The position numbers and the translations under genes are program-made. Under the pieces are notes generated by a model. It was not told the origin of the DNA, ran no database searches, and saw only the letters and a program-made list of their open reading frames with translations. DNA of 64,000 nt. It comes from an uncultured Erysipelotrichaceae bacterium. Its GTDB lineage: Bacteria > Bacillota_I > Bacilli_A > RFN20 > CAG-826. How positions within the stretch are numbered: position 1 is the stretch's first letter; each line of letters begins with the position of its first letter. Shown one piece after another: positions 42,792-52,670 of the stretch. Location of the stretch: assembly GCA_946612405.1 (NCBI GenBank), contig CAMOEQ010000001.1:20212-84211 (forward strand), given 5' to 3'.

Positions 42792-45383
42792 TTATTTGCA
42801 ATCATACCAAGTATGACCAAATCCTCCATCAACTTCTAATTTTGTTGGTAAATCCATTGCATGTTCCATAATGTCTTTTACAAGTGGATAAACGACGTCT
42901 TTTTCATCATTTGGAACTTTGAATAAAAGTTCGTCATGAATTTGTAAAATTAATTTCGTTTTTAATTTATGTTCTTTTAAAGCTTTATCAACTTTAATCA
43001 TCGCAATCTTAATTAAATCAGCTGCTGTTCCTTGAATAGGAGCGTTCATCGCTGCTCTTCTAGCAAATTCTCTAACTTGATAATTAGAATCATGAACTTC
43101 TCTAAGATATCTTCTTCGACCTAATAGGGTTGTAACATAACCGTTTTTAACAACTTCAGTTGTGATACCTTGGAAATATTGACTTATTTCTGGATACGCT
43201 TCATAAAATGAAGAAATGATTTGTTTAGCTTCTTTTACGCTTACTCCGATTTGTTCAGACAAACCCCAATCAGAAATGCCATAAATAATTCCAAAATTAA
43301 CAGCTTTTGCTCTACGTCTTAAATCAGGAGATGGTTTATCGACATGAAATACGTGAGCGGCGGTGGCGGAGTGAATATCTTCACCTGATTCGAAAACTTC
43401 TTGAAGTTTTTTACAATTTGATAGACTTGCTAATATTCTTAATTCAATTTGAGAATAATCTAATGAAAGAATCGAATAATTATTATCTTTATAATAGAAA
43501 GCTTTTCTGATCAATTTACCTTCTTCATCGCGAACCGAAATATTTTGTAAATTAGGCTCGCTAGAAGATAATCTACCAGTTTGAGTTAAAGCTTGATTAA
43601 AGATAGCGTGAATCTTGCCATCTCCATAAACATGAGATGATAAACCAGTCACATAAGTAGAGATAAGTTTTGCATATTTTCGATATAAAAGAATTTCACT
43701 TACGATTGGATGTTTATCAATTAATAACTTTAAAGCATCTACTGATGTAGATTTTTTTGAATTTGGAAGTTGAAGTTTATCATAAAGAATCTCTCCAACT
43801 TGTTTAGGCGAATCAATATTGAATTCTTGACCAGCCATTTCATAAATTCTAGTCCTAATATTGCTCAGATTAACTTTAAAGTTATCACCCATTTTTTCTA
43901 ATACTTCAACATCAAGTGGGAAACCTTCAATTTCCATATCGGATAGAACGCTTGCAAGTGGAATCTCAACGTTTTGATATAAATTTAGACATTCTAAAGC
44001 ATCTAAATCTGCTAAAGCTTTATTAGCAAATTTATAAGAATAATATGCAATCTTAGCAGTGCGTTCAGGATCAGAATTATCAAACAAAGACATCGATTCA
44101 TCTTTTTTAGAAGCGATATTTCCCCCAAAATAATGCATGATTGAATCGACATTGTTAACTAATGTTGAATCGAGTAAATAAGCCGCTAAAAGAGCATCGA
44201 AATATAAACCATCAATTTCAATATCTTTATGTTTTAAAGCTACTTTTATCGCTTTATAGTCATAACAATATTTTTTGATTTTGGGATTTTTCAAAATCTC
44301 CAGCAAAAATCCATCATTTTTGAAATTTTCTTCGCGAATATAATATATTTTTTGTGCTAAATATACAGCGATTCCATAGATATTTGCATCGTTATAATTA
44401 CCTGGTTCAATATCGAGTGCTAAAGAAATTTCATCGACATTTTCTATTTTTGGTAATTGATTTACTTCTTCAAAACTAATGTCATCATTTCCATCATTCT
44501 TTTTAAGGTTTTGAGGAATGCGATTTAAAAATTGTTTGAGTTCATATTTGTTACAAAATGCTCTGATATTATCAAAAGAATAACCTTCATAAACTAAATC
44601 TTTAGAAGAAAATGGAAGTTCAACGTTAGTAAGAATCTTTGCCATTTCATAACAATGACGACCTAAATCGGCATTTTGAACGATTGATTCTCCAACTTTT
44701 GATTTCATACTTTTCGCGGCTTCAACAATTGCTTCAAATGAACCATAATCTTGAATTAATTTAACCGCGGTTTTATCACCAACGCCTGGAATACCTGGAA
44801 GATTATCGCTTGAATCGCCTCTAAGACCTTTATAATCGATAATTTGAAGTGGTTTAAAGCCATAAAGTTCTGGCATGGTCTTTTCATTCATAACGACGAT
44901 ATTAGACATACCAGTTTTAATGATATGAATAGATATATGTTCATCGATCAATTGTAGGAAATCGCGGTCAGATGTATAAACAATTACTTCGTAATTATCT
45001 TTGCCAAGCATCTTCGAAACTGTTCCGCATATATCATCAGCTTCATAACCTTCTTTTTCAAAAGTGAATATATCTAAAGCTTTTAATAATTCTCTAACAA
45101 TCGGCATTTGAATTTTTAAATCTTCAGGAGCAGGCTTACGGTTTGCTTTATATGTTTCATCTTCTTTATGCCTAAAAGTAGCTTTACCAGTATCAAAACC
45201 TACGAATAAAGCATCGCCAGGTTTTAAAGATTGAAGGACTTTATTAAGCATATTTGAGAATGAGAAAATAGCGTTGGTAGGGATACCTTCTTTAGTGCGC
45301 ATAATCTCATTTCCACCATAAGCGGTGGCGTAATAAGCTCTAAAAAGTAAAGAATTGCCGTCGATAATATAAGCTTTATTCAT
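42792..45383 (-). CDS. polA: DNA polymerase I
   Basis: Processes Okazaki fragments and fills repair gaps. The N-terminal 5'-nuclease domain (from DGNSLLFRAYYA to about 290) is intact. A 3'-exonuclease-like domain (about 310-470) has degenerate metal ligands, as in Bacillus. Family A polymerase motifs are present: A in DYSQIELRILA, B in RRAKAVNFGIIYG, C in QIHDELLF. The 863 residues are normal. AAGGAG precedes the ATG, which lies inside the end of dnaE (8-bp overlap). Confidence 0.95.
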   Translation of the reverse strand: MNKAYIIDGNSLLFRAYYATAYGGNEIMRTKEGIPTNAIFSFSNMLNKVLQSLKPGDALFVGFDTGKATFRHKEDETYKANRKPAPEDLKIQMPIVRELLKALDIFTFEKEGYEADDICGTVSKMLGKDNYEVIVYTSDRDFLQLIDEHISIHIIKTGMSNIVVMNEKTMPELYGFKPLQIIDYKGLRGDSSDNLPGIPGVGDKTAVKLIQDYGSFEAIVEAAKSMKSKVGESIVQNADLGRHCYEMAKILTNVELPFSSKDLVYEGYSFDNIRAFCNKYELKQFLNRIPQNLKKNDGNDDISFEEVNQLPKIENVDEISLALDIEPGNYNDANIYGIAVYLAQKIYYIREENFKNDGFLLEILKNPKIKKYCYDYKAIKVALKHKDIEIDGLYFDALLAAYLLDSTLVNNVDSIMHYFGGNIASKKDESMSLFDNSDPERTAKIAYYSYKFANKALADLDALECLNLYQNVEIPLASVLSDMEIEGFPLDVEVLEKMGDNFKVNLSNIRTRIYEMAGQEFNIDSPKQVGEILYDKLQLPNSKKSTSVDALKLLIDKHPIVSEILLYRKYAKLISTYVTGLSSHVYGDGKIHAIFNQALTQTGRLSSSEPNLQNISVRDEEGKLIRKAFYYKDNNYSILSLDYSQIELRILASLSNCKKLQEVFESGEDIHSATAAHVFHVDKPSPDLRRRAKAVNFGIIYGISDWGLSEQIGVSVKEAKQIISSFYEAYPEISQYFQGITTEVVKNGYVTTLLGRRRYLREVHDSNYQVREFARRAAMNAPIQGTAADLIKIAMIKVDKALKEHKLKTKLILQIHDELLFKVPNDEKDVVYPLVKDIMEHAMDLPTKLEVDGGFGHTWYDCK

Positions 45384-48300
45384 TTATGAACTCCTTAATA
45401 TCTTTTAATTCATTAACACTTAATTGACCATCGCTCTTCATATAACCATCAATGACGACAATATGATTCTTTTTAAGTGATTTCATCGATTTTAAATAGG
45501 CTTCTGGGAATAAAACAATTTCAAGTTCGCTTGTTTCATCATAAATGTTAACAAAAGCCATCGCTTGATTCTTTTTAGTGATATGTTTTCGAATATTTTT
45601 AATGATGGCAAAAATTGTTACTTTTCCATGAGTGTTAACTAATTGCTCAAGCGAAGTAGCCTTGGCTTCTTTCATTTCTTTTTTATAATTCTCCAAAGGA
45701 GAACCTGAAACCATAAGTGAAAGAACTTGGAATTCTTTATCAAGATTTTCAATTAAATCATCTTCGACCCTTTCAAAGGTTGGTTTTGGATATAGATTTG
45801 GATCAAAGGCTAATAAGCCTTGATCATCTAAAGCAAAAGAAGCGAATGTTAACGCTCTAACTAAATTGAAGCGAAGCGATGCTCTAGAAGGTTCTATTGC
45901 ATCAAAGCATCCAGCATCAATAATATTGATAATATTTCCATTCGATAATTTATATTTACCCATTCTTAAGACAAAATCAAAAATATCTTCGAATGGTTTT
46001 ACTTTTCTTTCATTAATGATATTAGTGGCAATATTGCTCGATATTCCTTTAATAGAAGTAAGTGGGAATAAGATTTCACTGCCTCTAATTTTGAAATATA
46101 ATTCCGATTCATTTATATCTGGACAGCAAATTTTAATCTTTGCTTTTTTAAGTTCAACAATCGTATTATTAAATTCATTTTGTGAAGCATTCGATAAAAT
46201 CGAAGCATAAAATTCAAGTGGATAATAGGCTTTTAAATAAGCCATTCTCATGGAGAATATTGCATAAACAAAAGCATGTGATTTATTAAAGCCATAGTTA
46301 GCGAATTTATAAATAAGTTCAAACACTTGATTAGCAACTTTAATGTCGAATCCTTTTTTAATTGCCCCAGAGACAAAGCTTTTTTCTAAAGAAGCTAATT
46401 TAGATGAATCTTTTTTCGAAATTGCTCTTCTAAATAAATCAGCTTGAGCAAGAGAAAATCCTGCCATCTTAGAAGCGATTTGCATAATTTGCTCTTGATA
46501 GATGATTTGCCCATAAGTAGGGGCTAATATTTCTTCTAATTCTGGAGCAATATATTTAATCTTGGTTTTAGTATTTTTATATTTGGCAAAATCATCGATT
46601 TCACCCATCGCGCCAGGTCGATATAAAGCAATCAAAGAAACAACATCTTCAAAATCGTTAATTTTAATTGTCTTAATTGCTTTTCTCATTCCTATAGATT
46701 CAAGTTGGAATATGCCAATCGTCTGTGCATTAGAAATAATCTTAATTGCTTTTTCATCTTTATAAGGAATTGAATCTCTATCAATGTTTATTCCTTTTTG
46801 CTTTAGCAAAGCTAAACAATCTTCAATGATCGTTAAATTTCTTAACGCTAAAATGTCCATTTTTAAGATGCCTTGTTCTTCAAGATAATCTTTTTCAAAT
46901 TGTTCGACATATCCGCCATCAAAAGCAGGAGAAAGAGGAACGATATTTTGAAGAGGCTCAGCATTTAAAACGATACCAGCAGCATGCAAAGACGACTGTC
47001 TTGGCAAACCTTCGATTTTAGAAGCCAAAGAAACGATTTCTAAATAATATTTATCATCATTAACTAATTTTCTAAAATCAGGATTAATTTTATATATCTC
47101 TCTTAAAGAGAGTTTATCTTCTTTTTCATCTTTAATTAAACGAGTGAATAATTGAATATCTCTTTCTTCATAATCAAATATTTTGCCGACATCATTAAGT
47201 GCTTGTTTAGCACCTATTTTTTGAACCGACATAATTCTAGCGACTTTATCGACACCATATTTATCACGTATATAAGAGATGACATCTTCACGATGAATAT
47301 CAGAAAAGTCAACATCGATATCAGGCATTGTTTGTCGATGTTCATTTAAAAATCTTTCGAATAACAAATCATTTTCAACTGGATCAGGAACAGTTATTCC
47401 TAAGGCATAAGAGACTAATGAACCAGCGGCAGAACCTCGACCAGGGCCAACAGCGATACCGTTTTTTCTCGCATAATCAACATAATCATGAACGATTAAG
47501 AAATAATCACTATAGCCCATTTTGTTAATGACACTTAATTCGTAATTCAATCTATCAATATATTTTTGATCAGTTTTGTTGTTTTTCTTTAAGCCATCAA
47601 TGGCTAATTTTCTTAAATAATCTGGACTAGATAATCCTTCATTATTAGTAAATGAAATAATCTTTCCTCGTGGAGTGATTAATTTAAAATTAATCTTCTT
47701 AGCAAGAAGCTCACAATTAGAGATTTCTAAAGGCGAATAAATTTTAGTTATTTCTTCGCTAGTTAATAAATATTCATCGCCATTTTCACTTTTTTGATTT
47801 AAGACTTCTTTAGCATAAATTGCTTCCATCATTCTTAAGATGATTGCATCTTCTTTTTTAACATATTTAACTGCTGGGAACGCAATGGTGAGATAACCAT
47901 ATTTTTTAGCGAAATCTCTCATAAAATTGAGATATTCAAGTTCATGATTAACTTCGATACCTAAATAGAATTCTTTAATGCCATTTGAAAGCTTTGCCAT
48001 TTTTTTCGCAAGTTCTTGTGGCTCGGAAATATAAACTTTCTTAAAAGCATCGTTTTGAATGCTTAAAATAACCGCTAAACCATCTGAATGCTCTTTAAGA
48101 AATCTTAAATTTAGCTTTCCTAATGCATATTCATAATTGCATTTTAATAAATTGCGATAACCAACTTCGTTAATGACAATGAGTGAAAATAATAAATTAT
48201 CAAAATAAAAATCTTCACCGATAATTGGCTTTATATTATTTGCTTCACATTCATGGACTAAAAGTGGGGCAGCACTTAAAGAAGCAAAATCAGTTAAACC

Positions 48301-48408
48301 AAGGGATGTATAACCACACTTTTTGGCAACTTTAACATATTGATCTATTTTTAGACCAGATTTTCCAAAAGAATACCCCGAATAAACGTGAAGTGGTACA
48401 AATTGCAT
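45376..48408 (-). CDS. dnaE: DNA polymerase III alpha subunit DnaE
   Basis: C-family replicative polymerase; in Bacilli it works beside PolC, extending primers on the lagging strand. The PHP domain, catalytic block (GPGRGSAAGSLVSYALGI and PDIDVDFSD), helix-hairpin-helix region and an OB-fold near the C terminus (about 895-970) are in order. The 1010 residues are short but typical of the Bacillota DnaE group. The PHP motif expected as HxH reads LHVYSGYS, so the second His is Tyr and this domain is probably inactive. The ATG lies six bases after a TAAAAT with no Shine-Dalgarno. Confidence 0.94.
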   Translation of the reverse strand: MQFVPLHVYSGYSFGKSGLKIDQYVKVAKKCGYTSLGLTDFASLSAAPLLVHECEANNIKPIIGEDFYFDNLLFSLIVINEVGYRNLLKCNYEYALGKLNLRFLKEHSDGLAVILSIQNDAFKKVYISEPQELAKKMAKLSNGIKEFYLGIEVNHELEYLNFMRDFAKKYGYLTIAFPAVKYVKKEDAIILRMMEAIYAKEVLNQKSENGDEYLLTSEEITKIYSPLEISNCELLAKKINFKLITPRGKIISFTNNEGLSSPDYLRKLAIDGLKKNNKTDQKYIDRLNYELSVINKMGYSDYFLIVHDYVDYARKNGIAVGPGRGSAAGSLVSYALGITVPDPVENDLLFERFLNEHRQTMPDIDVDFSDIHREDVISYIRDKYGVDKVARIMSVQKIGAKQALNDVGKIFDYEERDIQLFTRLIKDEKEDKLSLREIYKINPDFRKLVNDDKYYLEIVSLASKIEGLPRQSSLHAAGIVLNAEPLQNIVPLSPAFDGGYVEQFEKDYLEEQGILKMDILALRNLTIIEDCLALLKQKGINIDRDSIPYKDEKAIKIISNAQTIGIFQLESIGMRKAIKTIKINDFEDVVSLIALYRPGAMGEIDDFAKYKNTKTKIKYIAPELEEILAPTYGQIIYQEQIMQIASKMAGFSLAQADLFRRAISKKDSSKLASLEKSFVSGAIKKGFDIKVANQVFELIYKFANYGFNKSHAFVYAIFSMRMAYLKAYYPLEFYASILSNASQNEFNNTIVELKKAKIKICCPDINESELYFKIRGSEILFPLTSIKGISSNIATNIINERKVKPFEDIFDFVLRMGKYKLSNGNIINIIDAGCFDAIEPSRASLRFNLVRALTFASFALDDQGLLAFDPNLYPKPTFERVEDDLIENLDKEFQVLSLMVSGSPLENYKKEMKEAKATSLEQLVNTHGKVTIFAIIKNIRKHITKKNQAMAFVNIYDETSELEIVLFPEAYLKSMKSLKKNHIVVIDGYMKSDGQLSVNELKDIKEFINE

Positions 48409-48414
48409 ATTTAT

Positions 48415-48420
48415 ATTTTA
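48415..48420 (-). promoter_or_regulatory. Candidate leaderless -10 of dnaE
   Basis: TAAAAT on the minus strand six bases before the dnaE ATG. The -35 region overlaps the nrnA terminator T run and is poor, so the assignment relies on the repeated spacing seen at other genes. Confidence 0.45.
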
Positions 48421-48434
48421 CTTTATATGTAATG

Positions 48435-48462
48435 AAAAAGGTATCAAAATTGACACCTTTTT
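48435..48462 (-). terminator. Terminator after ackA-nrnA
   Basis: An inverted repeat (AAAAAGGTxTCAA...TTGAxACCTTTTT, one mismatch) separates nrnA from dnaE and ends in T on the minus strand. Confidence 0.75.
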
Positions 48463-48492
48463 ATTTGCTTATAATCTGAATTTTAACTTAAG

Positions 48493-49488
48493 TTAAGAAT
48501 CTTTTTTCTCAAATAATTTATCTAAATCCGCTAATAAATCTTTAAGTTCATCGAGATTTTTAAGTTTTAAGCCACTCGCTTGAGCGTGGCCTCCGCCATT
48601 ATATTTTTCAGCGATGTGAGAAATATCGATTCCACCTGAACGAAGCGAGACCCGCCAATTGCCTTTTTTAACATCTTCAGTGACACTTAACCAAGCATTG
48701 ATGCCATCTAGATGGGCGAATAAATTGACATTTTCTTTGCCTCTAATAGCCGGAAGATTAAATCTTTTAAGAGTTTCATCATCCAAAATATAATAGGCCA
48801 CTCCATTTGGAGTAATTGAATAATGTCTTAAGACATAACCTGTAACTTCTAAATCTTCGAGTTTCTGATTATACATTTCGGCATAGACTTTGGAAATTTG
48901 AATCCCACATTCAAGAATCTTTTGAGCGATATAGAAAGTATGAGTAGTAGTAGATTCATAAAGAAATCTACCAGAATCTCCAACGATGGCTTTATATAAA
49001 TTTTCTGCGCATTCAACACCAACTTTATATTTTTTTGGATAGGAGAAGAATAAATTAGCAATTAATTCACCAGCCGCAGCCATCGATTCATCGACAATTG
49101 AGAGATCACCAAATGGTTCAACATCAGGGTGATGATCAATTTTAATTAGATAATCAGCTTTCTTTGCTCTTTCATCACATATCCTATCTAGATTGGATAA
49201 ATCAAGGACAATTGCTAGGAATGGATGGTTAAACCAAGCATCATCAATTACCTCCATTTTTGGGAAGCATTGACCAGTTAAAGTGACGTGATCATCACCA
49301 GTATAGATGACGCTTTTATTTGGAAAATTATCTTTGATAAAATGGACAAAAGCCATTTGAGAGCCTAAAGCATCATAATCAGGATGATCATGACGGAAAA
49401 TAGCGATGCGGTCATATTCTTTTATCTTCTTAAATATTTCCGCATATTTATGTTCGTATGTTTGATTTCTTTCTTCTAAAATATCCAT
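48493..49488 (-). CDS. nrnA: DHH-family nano-RNase / bifunctional oligoribonuclease NrnA
   Basis: Degrades short RNAs and dephosphorylates pAp in Bacilli. RHDHPDYDALGSQ, DLSN, the DHH core IDHHPD and the DHHA1 signature GGGHAQASG are all present. The 331 residues are standard. It follows ackA after one base without a Shine-Dalgarno, so its translation is coupled. nrnA next to dnaE is the Bacillus arrangement. Confidence 0.9.
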   Translation of the reverse strand: MDILEERNQTYEHKYAEIFKKIKEYDRIAIFRHDHPDYDALGSQMAFVHFIKDNFPNKSVIYTGDDHVTLTGQCFPKMEVIDDAWFNHPFLAIVLDLSNLDRICDERAKKADYLIKIDHHPDVEPFGDLSIVDESMAAAGELIANLFFSYPKKYKVGVECAENLYKAIVGDSGRFLYESTTTHTFYIAQKILECGIQISKVYAEMYNQKLEDLEVTGYVLRHYSITPNGVAYYILDDETLKRFNLPAIRGKENVNLFAHLDGINAWLSVTEDVKKGNWRVSLRSGGIDISHIAEKYNGGGHAQASGLKLKNLDELKDLLADLDKLFEKKDS

Positions 49489-49489
49489 T

Positions 49490-50686
49490 TTATTTTGCTA
49501 AATAATAAGCATAAGTATCGCGAGCAATCATAACTTCTTCATCGGTTGGAATAACAACGACTTTAATCTTTGAATTTGGAGTGGAAAGCAAAGCTTCTTT
49601 ACCTCTAATTGTCGCGTTGAGTTTCTTATCAATTTCAATACCTAAAGCTGGACCAATTTCATCACAAATTTGTTCTCTTGTGATGGTGGAATTTTCACCA
49701 ATACCAGCGGAGAAGATGATTAAATCTGCGCCACCTAATCTAACATAATATTGACCAATAAAGTCAGCTATTCTACGAATAAATAATCTATTAGCAAGTA
49801 TTGCTTTCTTATTACCTTCTTCGCAAGCTTTTAAAACATCGCGAGAATCGTTTGAAACTTCAGAAACACCTAAAAAGCCAGATTGTTTATTGAAGATTTG
49901 ATACATTTCTTCGACTGATTTTCCAGTGCATTTGCATAAGTAATTCATGACGGAAGGATCCAAATCACCAGTTCTTGTTCCCATCATGATTCCACCTAAA
50001 GGTGTTAAACCCATGGATGTAGCAACGCATTTGCCATCTTTAACGGCTGTGATTGAAGCACCGGAGCCAATATGACAAACGATCATTCTTGGATGAGCGA
50101 TACCTTCAACATATTTAAGACCAACTTGGGATAAATATTTATGAGATGTACCATGCGCTCCATAACGACGGCAATCATATTTAGTTGAATATTCATAAGG
50201 AATTGGGAATAAATAATCTTCTTCTTTCATACTTTGATGAAAGGCTGTATCAAAAACTGCAACGTTAACTGAATCAGGAAGAATCTTTTTAAACGCTCTA
50301 AAGCCAACTAAGTGAGCTTTGTTATGAAGTGGAGCAAGTGGAATCAAAGATTCAATCTTATCCTCGGTATCTTTAGTGAACAATTCTGATTTAGAGAAAT
50401 ATTTACCGCCTTGAACGATACGATGACCACAAGCGACGATTTCTTCCATTGATTTAACAATGCCTTTATCAATTAAAGCTTTAACTAATAGTTCAACTGC
50501 AGCGGCATGATCAAGAATTGGAAGAATTGTTTTCTCTTCTTGTCCGTTCCATTTGATACCAAAAATTGCATCTTCATGACCAATACGTTCGGCATTACCA
50601 GAACAGAGTACTTTTTCTTCAGGCATTTCGTAAAGCTTGAATTTTAAGCTTGACGAACCTGCGTTAACTGCCATTACTTTTGCCAT
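49490..50686 (-). CDS. ackA: Acetate kinase
   Basis: Makes ATP from acetyl phosphate, giving acetate as end product. The ASKHA-fold motifs VNAGSSSLKFKL (5-16), HGTSHKYL, HIGSGASITAV and MGLTPLGG...GTRTGDLDP are intact. The 398 residues are standard. The open frame reaches 50767, but the ATG at 50686 has AGAGGA upstream and the conserved MAKVMAVNAGSSS start; the longer form would cover the promoter. Confidence 0.95.
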   Translation of the reverse strand: MAKVMAVNAGSSSLKFKLYEMPEEKVLCSGNAERIGHEDAIFGIKWNGQEEKTILPILDHAAAVELLVKALIDKGIVKSMEEIVACGHRIVQGGKYFSKSELFTKDTEDKIESLIPLAPLHNKAHLVGFRAFKKILPDSVNVAVFDTAFHQSMKEEDYLFPIPYEYSTKYDCRRYGAHGTSHKYLSQVGLKYVEGIAHPRMIVCHIGSGASITAVKDGKCVATSMGLTPLGGIMMGTRTGDLDPSVMNYLCKCTGKSVEEMYQIFNKQSGFLGVSEVSNDSRDVLKACEEGNKKAILANRLFIRRIADFIGQYYVRLGGADLIIFSAGIGENSTITREQICDEIGPALGIEIDKKLNATIRGKEALLSTPNSKIKVVVIPTDEEVMIARDTYAYYLAK

Positions 50687-50710
50687 ATAAAAATCCTCTT
50701 TTCGAGACAA

Positions 50711-50739
50711 ATTATAGTAAAACTTGCATATTCTTTCAA
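50711..50739 (-). promoter_or_regulatory. Promoter of ackA-nrnA
   Basis: -35 TTGAAA (50734-50739), 17 bp, -10 TATAAT (50711-50716) on the minus strand. The leader is about 18 bases with a Shine-Dalgarno, an example of a conventional promoter beside the leaderless ones. Confidence 0.75.
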
Positions 50740-50774
50740 TATAATTGAATAAATAAATTCGTCTCATACATAGG

Positions 50775-50813
50775 TGCTTACGCGTGCAATTTTTAAATAA
50801 AATATGCTAAAAT
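50775..50813 (+). promoter_or_regulatory. glgB promoter with possible LacI-type operator
   Basis: Extended -10 TGC + TAAAAT (50808-50813) leaves only about three leader bases before the ATG. TGCTTACGCGTGCA (50775-50788) has the TG-CG-CA frame of a LacI/GalR operator and overlaps the -35 position. The match to a CcpA site is partial. Confidence 0.45.
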
Positions 50814-50822
50814 TGTCTCATT

Positions 50823-52667
50823 ATGGCATACGGATTATTTTACGATTATCTCGTCGGACAATGTATCGACGCTTACACCTATTTTGGTGCACACCTTGAA
50901 AAAAGAGGTGAAGAAGTTGGCTTTGTTTTTAGACTTTACGCTCCATGCGCTAAAGATGTTTCAGTCATCGGTGAATGGAACAATTGGGACGTTAGAGTTC
51001 ACAAAATGCAAAAGATCGATGATTCTGGGGCGTGGGAAATATTTATCCCTGGCTTAAGAAATTATCAATCTTACAAATTCCATTTTAAGAATGCAGAAGG
51101 TCGCTACGTCGATAAAGCTGACCCATTTGCTTTTTATAGTGAATATCGTCCAGCGACTTGTTCGCGTCTATTTGATTATACAGGCTTTGCCTGGCATGAT
51201 TCTGCTCACATGAAGAAACGTACCAGAAACTTCGATAAACCAATGTCAATCTATGAAATGCATTTAGGTTCTTGGAAAGGTGAAGTTGATGGTCGAAATC
51301 TTTCTTATGAAGAAATCGCTGATTATTTAATTCCTTATGTCAAAAATTTAGGATACACTCACGTTGAATTAATGCCGATTGTCCAACATCCATTTGATGG
51401 AAGTTGGGGTTATCAAGCAACTGGATTTTATTCTGTTGATTCACGTTATGGTAATCCAAAACAATTAATGTCCTTTGTCGATAGAATGCATCAAGCCGGA
51501 ATCGGAGTTATCTTTGATTTTGCTCCGGTTCACTTTGCAGTCGACGATTATGCTTTAATCAATTTTGATGGTGCCCATTTATTTGAACCAAGCGATCCAA
51601 AAAGAATGTTTTCACCATGGGGAAGTGCTTATTTTGATTTAGGAAAAGATCCAGTTCGTTCTTTCTTGATGTCAGCGATGAATTATTATGCGACAATGTT
51701 TCACATTGATGGCATTAGAGTTGACGCCGTTAGCAATATGCTATTTTATGATGGAGATAAATCTAAAGGCACAAATGATGGGGCTGTTGAATTCTTAAAA
51801 AGAACAAATGGCTTGCTTCATTCCCGTCACTCATCTTTGATGATGATTGCTGAAGATAGTAGTGATTTTTATGGAGTTACCAAACCTACCGAATACGGTG
51901 GAGTTGGTTTCGACTATAAATGGGATTTAGGTTGGATGAATGATACTTTGAAATATTATGGTCTTGATCCAATTTATAAAAAATATGACCACAATAAACT
52001 AACATTTTCAATGGCCTATTATTTCAATGAAAATTTCCTTTTACCATTCTCACATGATGAAGTTGTTCATGGTAAAGGTACATTAATTAATAAAATGTGG
52101 GGCAGTTATGATAATAAATTTGCTTTATTACGTAATTTATTAACTTATCAGATGGCTCACCCTGGCAAATATTTGTCATTTATGGGTAATGAACTTGCTT
52201 CATTTGATGAATGGAATGAAAAGAAATCATTACCTTGGGTTTTAAAAACATTCCCAAAACACGATTCCATTTCTCGACTTGTTCGTGATTTGAATCTTAT
52301 TTATTCGTATGAAAAAGCTCTTCACACCAACGAATATAATCCATCCAATTTCAATTGGTTAATGGTTGATAATTCTAACGATAGTGTCTTTGCTTTTGAA
52401 AGATTCGACGGCAAATCCCGTTTCGTTTTCGTTTTCAATATGACTCCTAATTTCTATGAAAATTATGAAATCGGTGTTAATGAAGATGGAATTTATGAAG
52501 AAATTTTCAATTCGGATAAAGATGTTTATGGTGGCGATAATCAATACAATGGACTACCGCTTCAAAGTGAAGATTTTGGTCCAGAAAATCGTCCTCATAA
52601 AATTAGAATTAAACTCGCTTCCTTTGGAGCGATGATATTTAAATATAAAGGAAAGGTTAAAAAGTAG
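50823..52667 (+). CDS. glgB: 1,4-alpha-glucan branching enzyme
   Basis: GH13 enzyme that adds alpha-1,6 branches to glycogen. An N-terminal CBM48-like domain (about 20-110, with EVGFVFRLYAPCAKDVSVIGEWNNW) precedes the barrel. The nucleophile Asp lies in GIRVDAVSNM, the acid Glu in MIAEDSS and the transition-state Asp in FSHDEV. The 614 residues fit the shorter bacterial type. There is no Shine-Dalgarno. It is followed after three bases by glgP, forming a branching-degradation operon apart from glgCDA. Confidence 0.94.
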   Translation: MAYGLFYDYLVGQCIDAYTYFGAHLEKRGEEVGFVFRLYAPCAKDVSVIGEWNNWDVRVHKMQKIDDSGAWEIFIPGLRNYQSYKFHFKNAEGRYVDKADPFAFYSEYRPATCSRLFDYTGFAWHDSAHMKKRTRNFDKPMSIYEMHLGSWKGEVDGRNLSYEEIADYLIPYVKNLGYTHVELMPIVQHPFDGSWGYQATGFYSVDSRYGNPKQLMSFVDRMHQAGIGVIFDFAPVHFAVDDYALINFDGAHLFEPSDPKRMFSPWGSAYFDLGKDPVRSFLMSAMNYYATMFHIDGIRVDAVSNMLFYDGDKSKGTNDGAVEFLKRTNGLLHSRHSSLMMIAEDSSDFYGVTKPTEYGGVGFDYKWDLGWMNDTLKYYGLDPIYKKYDHNKLTFSMAYYFNENFLLPFSHDEVVHGKGTLINKMWGSYDNKFALLRNLLTYQMAHPGKYLSFMGNELASFDEWNEKKSLPWVLKTFPKHDSISRLVRDLNLIYSYEKALHTNEYNPSNFNWLMVDNSNDSVFAFERFDGKSRFVFVFNMTPNFYENYEIGVNEDGIYEEIFNSDKDVYGGDNQYNGLPLQSEDFGPENRPHKIRIKLASFGAMIFKYKGKVKK

Positions 52668-52670
52668 GTT

